Part shown: in pieces, positions 1-9,223 of the stretch
Layout of the letters: each line of letters starts with the position of its first letter
Numbering within the stretch: position 1 is the stretch's first letter
Assembly (NCBI GenBank): GCA_964596775.1
Contig: CAZQVN010000046.1
Span: 1 to 29,802 of the forward strand
Reading direction: 5' to 3'
Origin: CAZQVN01 sp964596775
GTDB taxonomy: Bacteria > Eisenbacteria > RBG-16-71-46 > JABDJR01 > JAWXBZ01
Length of the DNA: 29,802 bases
The notes under the pieces: model-generated
The model's database searches: none
What the model was told of the DNA's origin: nothing
What the model saw: the letters and a program-made list of their open reading frames with translations, nothing else
Made by a program: the position numbers and the translations under genes

Positions 1-3000
1 GTCGACGACTCGGCTCTCAGGAAGTAGAAACCCTGAGCCGCGCGGACGCCCGTTTCCTCATGGCCGTCCCACTCGTAGTCGTACCGACCGGCCGCAAGCG
101 GTCCGTTGACGATCGTGCGGACGAGCTGCCCGGTGGCGCTGTAGACGCGCACCGAGATGTGGCCCGACTGCGGGAGATCGAGACGGAATGCCGTGCGGCT
201 GGCGAACGGGTTCGGATAATTCTGGGCCAGGTGGAACGCCGCCGGCCGTCCCGAATAGGTGACGGTGACGGGTCCGAACGCCTGGCGAGCGCCGTCCCTA
301 TCCACGGACTCCAGCTTGTAGTTGTACGTGATTCCGTCGCTGACCTCGGAATCCACGAACGCGTACGTGCCTTCACCGGTGACCGGAGACTTGTTGATCC
401 TGAGATACCCGCTTCCCGACTCCGAGCGCAGAACGTCGAAGTGGGAGTGGTTGTCCTCGGAGGCGGTGGCCCACTCAAGGGACACACCGTCCGGTGTCGA
501 GGCCGCCTCGAACCGGGCCAGAGCCACGGCGATCGGCGGCTCGGTGATCGTGAAGCACACCGGCACCAGGACCTTGGCCTTGAGCGGATCGTTCGTCTTG
601 ATCCGGAGCCAGCCGCGGTGCAGACCGAGGCTGAGACCGGTCGGATCCAGCGCCACGTTGACGTTCTGGAACCCGCCGGGGGCGATGGTTCCGGACGTGG
701 GCGCCGCGGACAGCCATTCCTGCTCGTTCTGGATGAGAACGGTCAGGTTGTTCTTGACGTAGTTGGCGTTGAACACGACCTGCAGACCCACCGTTCCGGT
801 CTGGTTCTCGATACCGATCGTGTTGCTGTTCAGGACGCCCTTCACCGACTGGTAGTTGTACTGGATGCTGCCGTCCTTGCAGAGAATCGCCTGGAACGTC
901 AGCGTGTCCGCCGGTGAGTTGAACCGGGTGACCTTGCGGTACTCGACGATGAACCGTCCCAGCGCCGCGTCGCTGCGGTAGAGAATGATCCCGTTGTTGT
1001 TGCGGAGATCGTAATCGTCCCACAGCGGAGCGATCGTGGCGTTCGGCAGAGCCGTGTTCGGCAGGGCCGTGTTCGTGAACGCCGTCGACGTGCTCGTGAA
1101 CGACAGGAACCCGTTCGAGCAGATGCGTACCGAGTTGTAATTGACTCCGTAGAACGGGAAGTCGAATCCGAGCGGGAACGGCCCGAGGTTCACGTCGTCA
1201 CCGTGAATGCCGGTGTCGATGCCGCCGTTCCCCTGGATTTCGATCCACTCGTAGGCCGGTCCGCCGGGCTGGTCGCTGTCGATCCAGCGATAGCCGAACG
1301 AATCCGGTCCACCCTGGGCGTAAGGCTGCAGACCGCCGCGGAACGGCGAGTCCACACCCTTGGCGTCCAGGTTCTCCGGAACGACATCGTGAGCGGGCTC
1401 TTCCAGGTCCACGTACTCGGCGAAGTATTCGAGCTTCTTCGCGCTCGGCTCGGCCACCGCGGCCGCGGCGAGAGGCGACAGGCCTCCCGGTCCGGCCGGA
1501 ATCCCCTGCGTGTCGCTGAGATTCCAGTTGAGCGGAACCGATCCCTGGTTCTGGATGGTGAGCGTGGCGTTGACGACCGGCCCCATGGTGTACCCGGCGA
1601 CGCAGATCGAATCCGGCGTCACCACGGCAAGCGGAGCTCCGGTGACCGTCAGGCACGCCGTGATCGTCACGTCCGGATTGACCGGATCGTTGGACAGGAT
1701 GTGAACCGTCGTGGAGTAGTTGCCCGGCAGAAGCCCGGTGGCGTTGTACGCAAAGCTGAGCGTTGCGTTGCCCGTGCCGGAGATGGAACCGCCGGTCGGG
1801 GTGACGTCGAGCCAGGTTTCGTTCGGAGACTCCAGGACGGAGAAGGACAGAGTGTTGAATCCGCAGGTGTTGCTGACCACGAGATCCTTCGGAATGCCGG
1901 TGGAGTTCGCGACCAGCGTGTCGCACAGCGTGGTCGTGCTGACCACGACCGTCGGATCGCACGACGCGGTCTGCAGACAGAGGTCGTCCACGAACCAGTC
2001 GTCGGTGGTGCCGTCGCCGGTGGCCCGGATGCGCATCTGGAACAGCGGATAGAAATACGTTCCGCTGCTCGGCGTGAGCAGATCCAGGTCGACGATCTGG
2101 AACGCGTAGTTCGTCATGCTCGGGCCGGAGCCGAGATGGCGGACCACCTCGTCCCAGGCGCCGGTCGAGTTTCTGAACTCGACGATCAGGTCGTTGCCGG
2201 TTTCCGCGGGATCTCCGCCGCCGGCCTCCTCCCAGTAATAGAAGAGTTTCTGACCGGAACCGGCGAGGCCGTTGAGGTCGATCTGGACCGACGTCAGCAG
2301 GTCGGCGCCGTTGAACCGGGCCGAGAACGGCAGCGACGGCTCGTTGATGCCCACCCCGTCAAGCGTGACGCCGGAGTTCGTCCAGTTGGCCGGGTTCGGC
2401 ACACCGGAGGCATCGTTGAACTGGTCGCAGAACGGCAGCGGCACGCCCGTTCCCGTCACGTTCAGCGTGACGTGGATCGACTTGGACGGCGTGACCGGAT
2501 CGTTGCTGTTGATGACGATGTTCCCGAAATAGGAACCCGGAACGAGCCCGGTCGGATCGGACGTGACCGTGACCTGTGCCGAGTCGCCGGGAGCGACGAT
2601 GCCCGACGTGGGCGCGGCCGACAGCCAGGCGGCATCCTGGTAGATCAGGACCGCCAGCCCGTTGTGGACATAGGGCTGGTTGAACGCGACCTGGAGACCG
2701 ACCGATCCGACGCCGTTCTCGACGCCGACCGTGGCCGAGTTGGCCACCGGGTCCATGTCGAGGTACTGGTAGAGGATCGAACCATTCTTGTTGATGATGA
2801 CCTGGAACGTGTTCGGCGGCAGCCCGCCGGCGGCGCTGAAGTGCGGCACGCCGTCCCACTGCACGATGAACCGCTCGTTGGCCACGTCCTGGTAGGTGTA
2901 GATCACGCCCGCTTCCGTGGGGTCCAGATCGTCCCAGAACGGAGCCACGAGGTTGTTCGGCTCCGCAGCGCCGGGGATGGCTGCGTTCGTGAACGTGGTG

Positions 3001-6000
3001 GACGTGCTCGTGAACGACAGGAAGCCGTTCGAGCAGATCCGGACGCTGTTGAACGTGTTGCCGTAGTGGCTGTAATTGAACCCGAGCGCGAACGGTCCGC
3101 CGTTCTGGTCGTCGCCGGTGACGCCGGACGGCGAACCGATGCCCGAGATGTCGAACCAATTGAACACCGGCCCGCCCGCCTCGTCGCTGTCGATGAAGCG
3201 GTAGCCCGCCGCGTCCGGTCCCCCGGACGAGAAAGGCTGCGGGGGATGCTTCTTGTCCACGCCGGTGTCGCCGACGCTCTTGAACGCGTCGCGGGAGCGG
3301 CGGCGGTCGCCGGGCTCCTTGCCGAGCGTGCTCAGGTCGCCGCGAGCGACGGCGGCGCTGCCGATGCCGTTGAACTGCGACGCATACCATAGCGCCTTGA
3401 CCGGGTTCGGGGTGCGGTCACCGGCGGACAGTCCGCCGAGACGCCCGTCCGGACCGCGCTCGATGACGCTTCCCTTGAACGCCGAGGATCCGGCGGCCAC
3501 GTCGAACAGGCTCCACTCGAGCGGGCCGGACCCGACGTTGTAGATCGTCACCGTGTCGTTCACCGGCGAGCCGCCCTGCGGCACGCTGTTCGTGATCGAC
3601 GCCGGAGCGCAATCGATTTCCGGAGCCGGATTGACCGTCAGCGTGGCGGTCACCACGAGGAACGGGTTGACCGGATCGTTGCTCGTGACCTCGATGTCGG
3701 TCGTGTACACGCCCGGCGACATGCCGATCGCGTTGAAGTTGGCCGTGAACATCTGCGAACCGGATCCGCCGATGACGCCGCCCGCTCCGGTGAGCGTGAG
3801 CCAGCTGACGTCGGGGTTTTCCGCCGCCGACCAGCTCAGTGAGTTGAAGGCGCAGGAATTGCTGACCGTGACGACGTCGTTGTCGCCGGTCGGGCTCCCG
3901 GCCACCAGCGCGTCATCCACGGACACCGGAGCAACGGTGATCGTCGGCGAGCAGCCCGGGATGTCCAGGCACACGTCGTCCACGAACCAGTTGTCGAACC
4001 CGGGGTCGCTGAGCGCGCGGAACCGGAACTTGAACTGCGAGTGGAAGTAGGTTCCCGAACTCGGAACGAGCGAATCGAATCCGATGACATGGTTCGTGAA
4101 GTTCAGCTCGTCGGGGTCGGACCCGAGGTGGGTATGGATGATGTCCCAGGTATTGTTCGAGTTGAGGAACTCGACGAAGAGGTCGTTGCCCGGATCCGGC
4201 GATTCGCCGTTGCCGGTCTGTTCCTTCGCGTAGACGAGCACGTATCCCATTCCGCCGCGCGCGTTCATGTCGATCGCGCGGGATGTCAGGTTTTCCGGTC
4301 CGTCGAAGTCCGCGGCGCCCGGAGGCGACGGGGGGTTCGAGGACAGGCCGTCGATCACCACGCCGTTCGTCGTCCACATTCCGGGATCGGGCGCGCCGAG
4401 CGTCGGGAAGTCGGTGCAGAACGGCGGGTTGAGCGGCACTTCCAGGCAGATTTCCGCGGTGAACGCGCTCGACTTGCTGGGCACTTCGCTGTCGAAGGCC
4501 TTGAGCTTGTAGCAGTTGAGCCCCGGTATCGGCGCGTTGTCCGTGTACGTGTCGGCCATGCCGGCATCACCAGGCACGCGGTTCAGCGTGGCGAGGAGCG
4601 TGTTGTTGCGGTACACCTCGATCCCCGCGAAATCGCAGAGGACGCTGGCGTCGACATTCGTCGTCGGGTTCGTCCAGTTCAGCTGGAAGTTCGGTCCGGG
4701 CAGGGCCGTGGCCGAGAACAGCGTCGGCGGAGCCGGAGTCGGATTGCCGCCCGCGTACTTGCTGATGCTGACGACGGTCGACAGGCTGTCGTTGTCCTCG
4801 TCATGCGTGCGCAGGTCGTACGTGTACAGCGTACCGGTCGTGAGACCGGTGTCGGTAAACGTCTGGATCGCCTGGTCCACGGTGGTCAGCGGCGACCCGT
4901 TCCGCGAGATGAGGATCTCGAAATTGCCGAGCGGCGTGCCGTCGACGCGGGTGAGCGGATCCGTCCAGTTGAGCTGGATCTGCGTCGGCGCGTTGCAGTC
5001 GCTGGCCGCGGTCACGCTGGTCGGAGCGTTCGGATCGGAAGGATCCGCGTAGACCACGTTCTCGAAGTAGTTGTTGTACTGGCCGGTCCGGTTGTCGCAC
5101 CAGGCCGGATAGGCGCGGCCGTTGTAGGCCGTGATGCCGAGGTAATCGCCCGCGTAGCCGCCGGCGAACGGGGCCGGCAGGGCGGTCGGCGTGAAGTGCA
5201 CGTCGGACACCGGGAACGACTCGAAGGTGAGGCCGCCGTCGGTCGAGTGACCGATGTAGGCCTTCGTCAGGAAGCCGCTCGGCTGATCCATGCTGTAGTA
5301 GATGATGGATACGTCTCCGGTGATCGGATCGCACTCCATCCAGGGGAACCACTGCTGCTGGCCGTTGGAAACGCCCTCGGTGTTGACGCGGACCGCGGCG
5401 CTCCATGTGGCGCCCTGGTCGTTCGAGTAGCGGCAGTAAATGTCGGAGTCGCCCGTGGAGCGGTCCGAGTACGTGATGTAGATGCGTCCGCTGTTCGGCC
5501 CGGTCGTGACGTCGACGGCCATGGACGGGAAGGAGTTGACGCGGGTGTTGTTGAACAGCACGTTCGCGCCGTTGGAGGAGCGGATACCCGCATACGGGAA
5601 AATGATCGTGGCCGGCGACCAGGTGAGACCGCCGTCGAGGGACCGGGCGAAACCCATGCCCGTCTCGGGGAGGAAACCGCCCGTGTAGACGGCCCAGCAG
5701 GCGTACACCTGGCCGTTGCGTCCGGTCTTGATGTTGACGCCCTGGCCGAAATCGCCGCCGAGCGCGCCGTCAAGAATGTGATGGGCGGAAAAGTTGTCGT
5801 TCGACGTGGTCAGAACGACGCGCGGCGCCAGGTTGAAGTCGGTCCAGGCGCAGTAGAACGAGTTGACGAACGGGCTGACCGGAGACTGGTCCGCCCAGGC
5901 ATGTTCCTTGTCGTCGCCCGAGCTGTTCGTCGGGTCGAGATTGATCAGCGATCCCCAGGTGACGCCACCGTCGTTGCTGGTGACGCGGCCGATTCCGGCC

Positions 6001-6479
6001 GGGGAAAGCAGGGTCACGTCGTAGGCCGTTCCGGCGGCGTTGAACACGGAAACGGGATCGCCGAAGTTCGCGATCCCGTTGGGGAAGCTGTTGCTCCCCG
6101 CCCAGGTGAGTCCACCGTCGAACGTGTACCAGTACCCCTGCCCCGTCGACGTCGGTGTCGTGTTCGACGTGATCAGGAGGTTCAGCGGGTTGGCGGGGTT
6201 CAGGGCGATGGAAACTTCGGTCTGGGGACTGGCGGAGGGGAAGACCTGCTTGTCGGTGCCGTTGATCGGTGCCTGCGGTCCGTCGGGGTTCGGCACCCAT
6301 TGCAACTGGTGCAGCTGGGGCGGGGGCTGCGACGGCGTTGCCGTTCCGTCGGTCGGCCGGATGTTCCAGCGCCCCATCTTCTCCCGGGCAAACAGTGATC
6401 CCGGAGAGAGAAGGAGCAGCGAGAGCGCCAGCAGGCCGGCGATGGAACGGAGACGCGATCGGGTGATAGCGATTGGCAT
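1..6479 (-). CDS. Giant secreted BNR-propeller / FN3 / Ig multidomain protein with FlgD-like sorting domain (3' end beyond window)
   Basis: At least 2159 codons are open from an ATG at 6479 to the left edge with no stop seen, so only a few C-terminal residues should be missing. The start has GGGAGGT three bases upstream and a signal peptide follows (hydrophobic run LLALSLLLL, about residues 15-25). Residues about 50-470 carry five Asp-boxes (S/FDGGLTW types, e.g. residues 121-126 and near 175, 287, 359, 418), indicating a sialidase/BNR-type beta-propeller. Two FN3 domains follow (about 476-575 and 581-680). Residues about 684-1345 and 1345-1980 are two copies of one module: a MAM-like jelly roll ending DNWFVDD/DDWFVDD, a BACON/ASH-like Ig, a nidogen-like domain with RICSNGFLSFTSTST, and another ASH-like Ig. 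A further FN3-like domain precedes a C-terminal FlgD-like Ig with QNYPNPF at 2086. It is probably exported and anchored or released by a T9SS-like route (inference). Enzymatic activity is not shown; a binding or adhesin role is as likely. Confidence 0.9.
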   Translation of the reverse strand, partial: MPIAITRSRLRSIAGLLALSLLLLSPGSLFAREKMGRWNIRPTDGTATPSQPPPQLHQLQWVPNPDGPQAPINGTDKQVFPSASPQTEVSIALNPANPLNLLITSNTTPTSTGQGYWYTFDGGLTWAGSNSFPNGIANFGDPVSVFNAAGTAYDVTLLSPAGIGRVTSNDGGVTWGSLINLDPTNSSGDDKEHAWADQSPVSPFVNSFYCAWTDFNLAPRVVLTTSNDNFSAHHILDGALGGDFGQGVNIKTGRNGQVYACWAVYTGGFLPETGMGFARSLDGGLTWSPATIIFPYAGIRSSNGANVLFNNTRVNSFPSMAVDVTTGPNSGRIYITYSDRSTGDSDIYCRYSNDQGATWSAAVRVNTEGVSNGQQQWFPWMECDPITGDVSIIYYSMDQPSGFLTKAYIGHSTDGGLTFESFPVSDVHFTPTALPAPFAGGYAGDYLGITAYNGRAYPAWCDNRTGQYNNYFENVVYADPSDPNAPTSVTAASDCNAPTQIQLNWTDPLTRVDGTPLGNFEILISRNGSPLTTVDQAIQTFTDTGLTTGTLYTYDLRTHDEDNDSLSTVVSISKYAGGNPTPAPPTLFSATALPGPNFQLNWTNPTTNVDASVLCDFAGIEVYRNNTLLATLNRVPGDAGMADTYTDNAPIPGLNCYKLKAFDSEVPSKSSAFTAEICLEVPLNPPFCTDFPTLGAPDPGMWTTNGVVIDGLSSNPPSPPGAADFDGPENLTSRAIDMNARGGMGYVLVYAKEQTGNGESPDPGNDLFVEFLNSNNTWDIIHTHLGSDPDELNFTNHVIGFDSLVPSSGTYFHSQFKFRFRALSDPGFDNWFVDDVCLDIPGCSPTITVAPVSVDDALVAGSPTGDNDVVTVSNSCAFNSLSWSAAENPDVSWLTLTGAGGVIGGSGSQMFTANFNAIGMSPGVYTTDIEVTSNDPVNPFLVVTATLTVNPAPEIDCAPASITNSVPQGGSPVNDTVTIYNVGSGPLEWSLFDVAAGSSAFKGSVIERGPDGRLGGLSAGDRTPNPVKALWYASQFNGIGSAAVARGDLSTLGKEPGDRRRSRDAFKSVGDTGVDKKHPPQPFSSGGPDAAGYRFIDSDEAGGPVFNWFDISGIGSPSGVTGDDQNGGPFALGFNYSHYGNTFNSVRICSNGFLSFTSTSTTFTNAAIPGAAEPNNLVAPFWDDLDPTEAGVIYTYQDVANERFIVQWDGVPHFSAAGGLPPNTFQVIINKNGSILYQYLDMDPVANSATVGVENGVGSVGLQVAFNQPYVHNGLAVLIYQDAAWLSAAPTSGIVAPGDSAQVTVTSDPTGLVPGSYFGNIVINSNDPVTPSKSIHVTLNVTGTGVPLPFCDQFNDASGVPNPANWTNSGVTLDGVGINEPSLPFSARFNGADLLTSVQIDLNGLAGSGQKLFYYWEEAGGGDPAETGNDLIVEFRNSTGAWDEVVRHLGSGPSMTNYAFQIVDLDLLTPSSGTYFYPLFQMRIRATGDGTTDDWFVDDLCLQTASCDPTVVVSTTTLCDTLVANSTGIPKDLVVSNTCGFNTLSFSVLESPNETWLDVTPTGGSISGTGNATLSFAYNATGLLPGNYSTTVHILSNDPVNPDVTITACLTVTGAPLAVVTPDSICVAGYTMGPVVNATLTIQNQGSVPLNWNLSDTQGIPAGPGGLSPLAAAAVAEPSAKKLEYFAEYVDLEEPAHDVVPENLDAKGVDSPFRGGLQPYAQGGPDSFGYRWIDSDQPGGPAYEWIEIQGNGGIDTGIHGDDVNLGPFPLGFDFPFYGVNYNSVRICSNGFLSFTSTSTAFTNTALPNTALPNATIAPLWDDYDLRNNNGIILYRSDAALGRFIVEYRKVTRFNSPADTLTFQAILCKDGSIQYNYQSVKGVLNSNTIGIENQTGTVGLQVVFNANYVKNNLTVLIQNEQEWLSAAPTSGTIAPGGFQNVNVALDPTGLSLGLHRGWLRIKTNDPLKAKVLVPVCFTITEPPIAVALARFEAASTPDGVSLEWATASEDNHSHFDVLRSESGSGYLRINKSPVTGEGTYAFVDSEVSDGITYNYKLESVDRDGARQAFGPVTVTYSGRPAAFHLAQNYPNPFASRTAFRLDLPQSGHISVRVYSATGQLVRTIVNGPLAAGRYDYEWDGHEETGVRAAQGFYFLRAESS
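540..2445 (-). repeat. Tandem module copy 2 within the giant secreted protein
   Basis: This encodes residues about 1345-1980, starting LPFCDQF, with the same domain order as copy 1. The interdomain linker differs (AEPSAKKLEYF region), while the jelly-roll end (DDWFVDDLCL) and the RICSNGFLSFTSTST segment are nearly identical to copy 1. In-frame tandem duplication followed by divergence explains this. Edges are approximate. Confidence 0.8.
2446..4430 (-). repeat. Tandem module copy 1 within the giant secreted protein
   Basis: This encodes residues about 684-1345: MAM-like jelly roll starting PPFCTDF, BACON/ASH-like Ig, charged linker, nidogen-like domain, ASH-like Ig. It aligns domain for domain with the next module. 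The best conserved DNA is around 2992-3044, matching 1079-1131 in the other copy, offset 1914 bp (638 codons). The linker holding GDRRRSRDAF is copy-specific. Edges are approximate. Confidence 0.8.
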
Positions 6480-6662
6480 GGGACCTCCCTTGACTTGGGT
6501 CGCGGTGCGAAAGACTGCCCGTTCGTGAAGGAGTCAGCAGAGTTCGGCTGGACGTGGGAACTGTCCGGACACCGACATCTTGGATCGGGGGAGCCAGGCC
6601 TGCGGATCGTGGTCGTTGAAGCTCAGACGGCCCCGCCCCCGAGACGCGCTGAGTCAGGCCAT

Positions 6663-6693
6663 ATTATGAACTGGCATGAGTCGAGGCAAGCAA
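6663..6693 (-). promoter_or_regulatory. Possible sigma-70-type promoter for the giant secreted protein
   Basis: On the minus strand a CATAAT -10-like box (6668-6663) lies in the only AT-rich patch upstream of the gene. Candidate -35 boxes are TTGCCT (spacer 15) or TTGCTT (spacer 19); neither spacing is ideal. It would give a 5' leader of about 175 bases. Confidence 0.3.
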
Positions 6694-6817
6694 AATTACG
6701 GAACGGGGCAAGGAAAGAGGCCCACGGGAGGCAAGTCCGGGCCTGACGGTCTGCGGCGGAGGCTTTCCCGGCGCCCTCGGCGCGGTGACCCGCGGGCCGG
6801 GCCTGGAGGTCATTTTC

Positions 6818-6851
6818 GAGCCCCGCCGCGAAGAGCATCGCGGCGGGGCTC
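6818..6851 (-). terminator. Hairpin after glutamine synthetase III
   Basis: A perfect 13-bp GC-rich inverted repeat (6818-6830 with 6839-6851, 8-base loop) starts 10 bases after the stop codon. No U-run follows on the minus strand (next bases GAAAATGACC), so it is an intrinsic-like hairpin that may act as an mRNA 3' end or need help to terminate. Confidence 0.55.
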
Positions 6852-6860
6852 ACTCGTACC

Positions 6861-9089
6861 TTATTTAACGAACAGCATTTCCCTGTACTTCGGCAGGTTC
6901 CAGACGTCGTCGTCGACGAGCGATTCCAGACGGTCCGCGGCCACACGGATCCTGGCCATCGCCGGCCGGACCTCGTCGGCGAGGCGCCGCGCCCGCTGCG
7001 GCTCATCGTGCACCGCGTCCAGCTCCTCGAGCTTCCGCGACAGGCCGGCCGTATCCTCGAGCAGCCTGTCCAGTTCCCGCGCCAGGACCGCGGCCCGCGC
7101 GCCCAGGCGATCCTCCCCTTTCGGGATGACGCCGGCATTGCGGAATCCCGTGAGCCGGCTCCACGCCGCCCCGGTGATCTCGAGCTGCCGCTCCGCGGCC
7201 GGAACCAGGAACGTTCCGACCATCTCGATCAGGGTGCCGGCTTCGAGGGTCACCTGCTTGATGAACCGTTCGACGGCCACGTTGATGCGGCTGGCCATTT
7301 CCCGCTCGGAAACGATGCCGAGCTCGGAGAGAAACGCCGAAGCCTTCGATTTCATCATCGCGTCGATGGCCGCCGGCGTGTCGGGCAGGTTCGGCAGGCC
7401 GCGCTTCTCGGCTTCCTTCCTCCACGCGTCGCTGTACCCGTTTCCTTCGAAGCGGATCGCCGCGGACTCCGTGAACACTTCCTTGAGAAGCTCCAGCACG
7501 GCCTGGTCGCGCGCGGATCCTCCGTCGATCTTCTTCCTGAGGCGCTCGGTCATCTTCGCCAGGGCATCGGCCATCGCGCCGTTCAGCATCGCCATCGGCA
7601 CCGCGCAGTTGGCCGAACTGCCGACCGCCCGGTACTCGAACTTGTTGCCGGTGAACGCGAAGGGCGACGTCCGGTTGCGGTCGGTGTTGTCGCGCAGCAG
7701 CGCCGGCACCTTGGCCACGCCCATCTCGATCACGAAGCTTTCCGGATCTTCGCCGGACGCCCCGCTCGCCGTCTTCTCGATGATGCGGGTCATCTGCTCG
7801 CCGACGAAAACGGACAGGATGGCCGGGGGCGCCTCGTTGGCGCCGAGGCGCAGGTCGTTGGCCGGCGCGGCGATCGAGTAGCGCAGCGCCACCGAGTGAT
7901 CGTGAACGGCCTTGAGGCACGCGGCCAGGAACGCGAGGAACCTGAGGTTCTGGTGCGGCGTCCGCCCCGGCTCGAGAAGATTCTCTCCCTTGTCGGTGAC
8001 GAGGCTCCAGTTGCAGTGCTTGCCGCTTCCGTTCAGGCCGTCGAACGGCTTTTCATGAAAGAGACAGACGAAGTCGTGACGCAGCGCCACCTTCCGGGCG
8101 ATGTCCATGGCCAGCGTGTTGTGATCGTTGGCCATGTTCGCGTCCTCGAACACCGGCGCCATCTCGAACTGCATCGGGGCCACTTCGTTGTGACGCGTCT
8201 TCACCGGGATGCCGAGCCTCTGGAGTTCGTATTCCATCTCCTCCATGAACGCGAGCGCCCGCGAGGGGATCGACCCGAAGTAGTGGTCCTCGAACTGCTG
8301 GCCGCGCGGCGACGCGGCCCCGATCAGCGTGCGGTCGCAGAGCATGAGGTCGGGCCGGAGCGCGTAGTGGTCGCGGTCGACGAGAAAGTACTCCTGCTCG
8401 CAGCCGAGCGTGGCCGACACGGAGTGCACGTCGACGTCGCCGAGGAGCTTGAGGAACGCGGTGGCCTTCGTGGACAGCACATCCAGCGACCGGAGCAGCG
8501 GCGTCTTGTGATCCAGGCTGTCGCCGTGATAGCTGATGAACACCGACGGGATGCACAGCGTGCGCCCGTTGCGGCTTTCCACCAGGAACATCGGCGAGGA
8601 GGGATCCCACGCCGTGTAGCCGCGGGCCTCGAACGTGGTGCGCATGCCCCCGGACGGAAACGAGCTGGCGTCGGGCTCGCTCTGGGTGAGCTGCGACCCC
8701 GAGAACTTTTCCAGGACCTTGACCTCACCCGACATGGCGGCGTTCACGTCGATGAAGCTGTCGTGCTTTTCCGCGGTCAGGCCGGTCATCGGCTGGAACC
8801 AGTGCGTGAAGTGCGTGGCCCCGTTCGAGGTGGCCCATTCCTTGGCCACCGACGCGATCGTGTCCGCGGTGTCGCGGCTGAGCGGCGCGCCGTGCTTCAG
8901 CGTGGCCAGAAGCGCCTGGTACGTTTCCTTGGGCAGTTTCTCGCGGAGCTTGAGGAGATCGAGGACATGCTTCCCGAAGTAGCTGGAAACGGGAAGGCGG
9001 TGTCCATCGGACTGACGGGGAACATCGAACGTGCGCGGCTGCCGGCGATGGATGGCCAGCCGGGCCGCCTGGCGGGGCGAACTCGACAT
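6861..9089 (-). CDS. glnN: Glutamine synthetase type III
   Basis: A 742-residue protein catalysing ATP-dependent formation of glutamine from glutamate and ammonium in the cytoplasm. It matches the long type III (GlnN) family, not the ~470-residue type I: N-terminal GSIII block (SSYFGKHVLD), NEVAPMQFEMAP, the ATP/glutamate-site segment GLNGSGKHCNWS, and NKFEYRAVGSSANCAVPMA, with a long helical C-terminal region. The frame extends upstream to a TTG at 9122, but the ATG at 9089 is preferred because AGGGAG sits about 8 bases upstream. It lies 134 bp downstream of an amino acid permease on the same strand and is followed by a strong hairpin. No PII, glnB/K or ammonium transporter is nearby. Confidence 0.95.
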   Translation of the reverse strand: MSSSPRQAARLAIHRRQPRTFDVPRQSDGHRLPVSSYFGKHVLDLLKLREKLPKETYQALLATLKHGAPLSRDTADTIASVAKEWATSNGATHFTHWFQPMTGLTAEKHDSFIDVNAAMSGEVKVLEKFSGSQLTQSEPDASSFPSGGMRTTFEARGYTAWDPSSPMFLVESRNGRTLCIPSVFISYHGDSLDHKTPLLRSLDVLSTKATAFLKLLGDVDVHSVSATLGCEQEYFLVDRDHYALRPDLMLCDRTLIGAASPRGQQFEDHYFGSIPSRALAFMEEMEYELQRLGIPVKTRHNEVAPMQFEMAPVFEDANMANDHNTLAMDIARKVALRHDFVCLFHEKPFDGLNGSGKHCNWSLVTDKGENLLEPGRTPHQNLRFLAFLAACLKAVHDHSVALRYSIAAPANDLRLGANEAPPAILSVFVGEQMTRIIEKTASGASGEDPESFVIEMGVAKVPALLRDNTDRNRTSPFAFTGNKFEYRAVGSSANCAVPMAMLNGAMADALAKMTERLRKKIDGGSARDQAVLELLKEVFTESAAIRFEGNGYSDAWRKEAEKRGLPNLPDTPAAIDAMMKSKASAFLSELGIVSEREMASRINVAVERFIKQVTLEAGTLIEMVGTFLVPAAERQLEITGAAWSRLTGFRNAGVIPKGEDRLGARAAVLARELDRLLEDTAGLSRKLEELDAVHDEPQRARRLADEVRPAMARIRVAADRLESLVDDDVWNLPKYREMLFVK

Positions 9090-9223
9090 GCTGTGCGTCT
9101 CCCTGACTTTGAACCACGACAAACCGGAGCCTGCCGGGATTCGTTGAAGGATGGGATCTCCGCCGCGAACCGGAACCGGTCCGCCGGAAACCCGACGTAT
9201 GGAACGGCTACTACTCTATCACA

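Larger units (their letters stand above)
6480..6860. other. Intergenic region between glutamine synthetase III and the giant secreted protein
   Basis: 381 bases with no convincing gene. It contains the 13-bp hairpin just after the glutamine synthetase stop (6818-6851), a GC-rich stretch with small inverted repeats (6730-6815), an AT-richer patch with a possible promoter (6660-6697), and the leader and Shine-Dalgarno of the giant gene (GGGAGGT at about 6483-6489). Confidence 0.6.

Noticed and set aside
4041..6398. A 785-codon plus-strand open frame opposite the giant secreted protein.
   Set aside because: Translated sequence is Arg/Val/Gly/Asp-rich without domains; the minus strand encodes Asp-boxes and FN3 domains.
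6700..6815. Minus-strand AAAGCCTCC with nearby GGTCAC recalled the core of c-di-GMP-I (GEMM) riboswitches.
   Set aside because: The GNRA-loop helix and the second conserved helix with its receptor are not present, and the segment lies upstream of the likely promoter of the giant gene.
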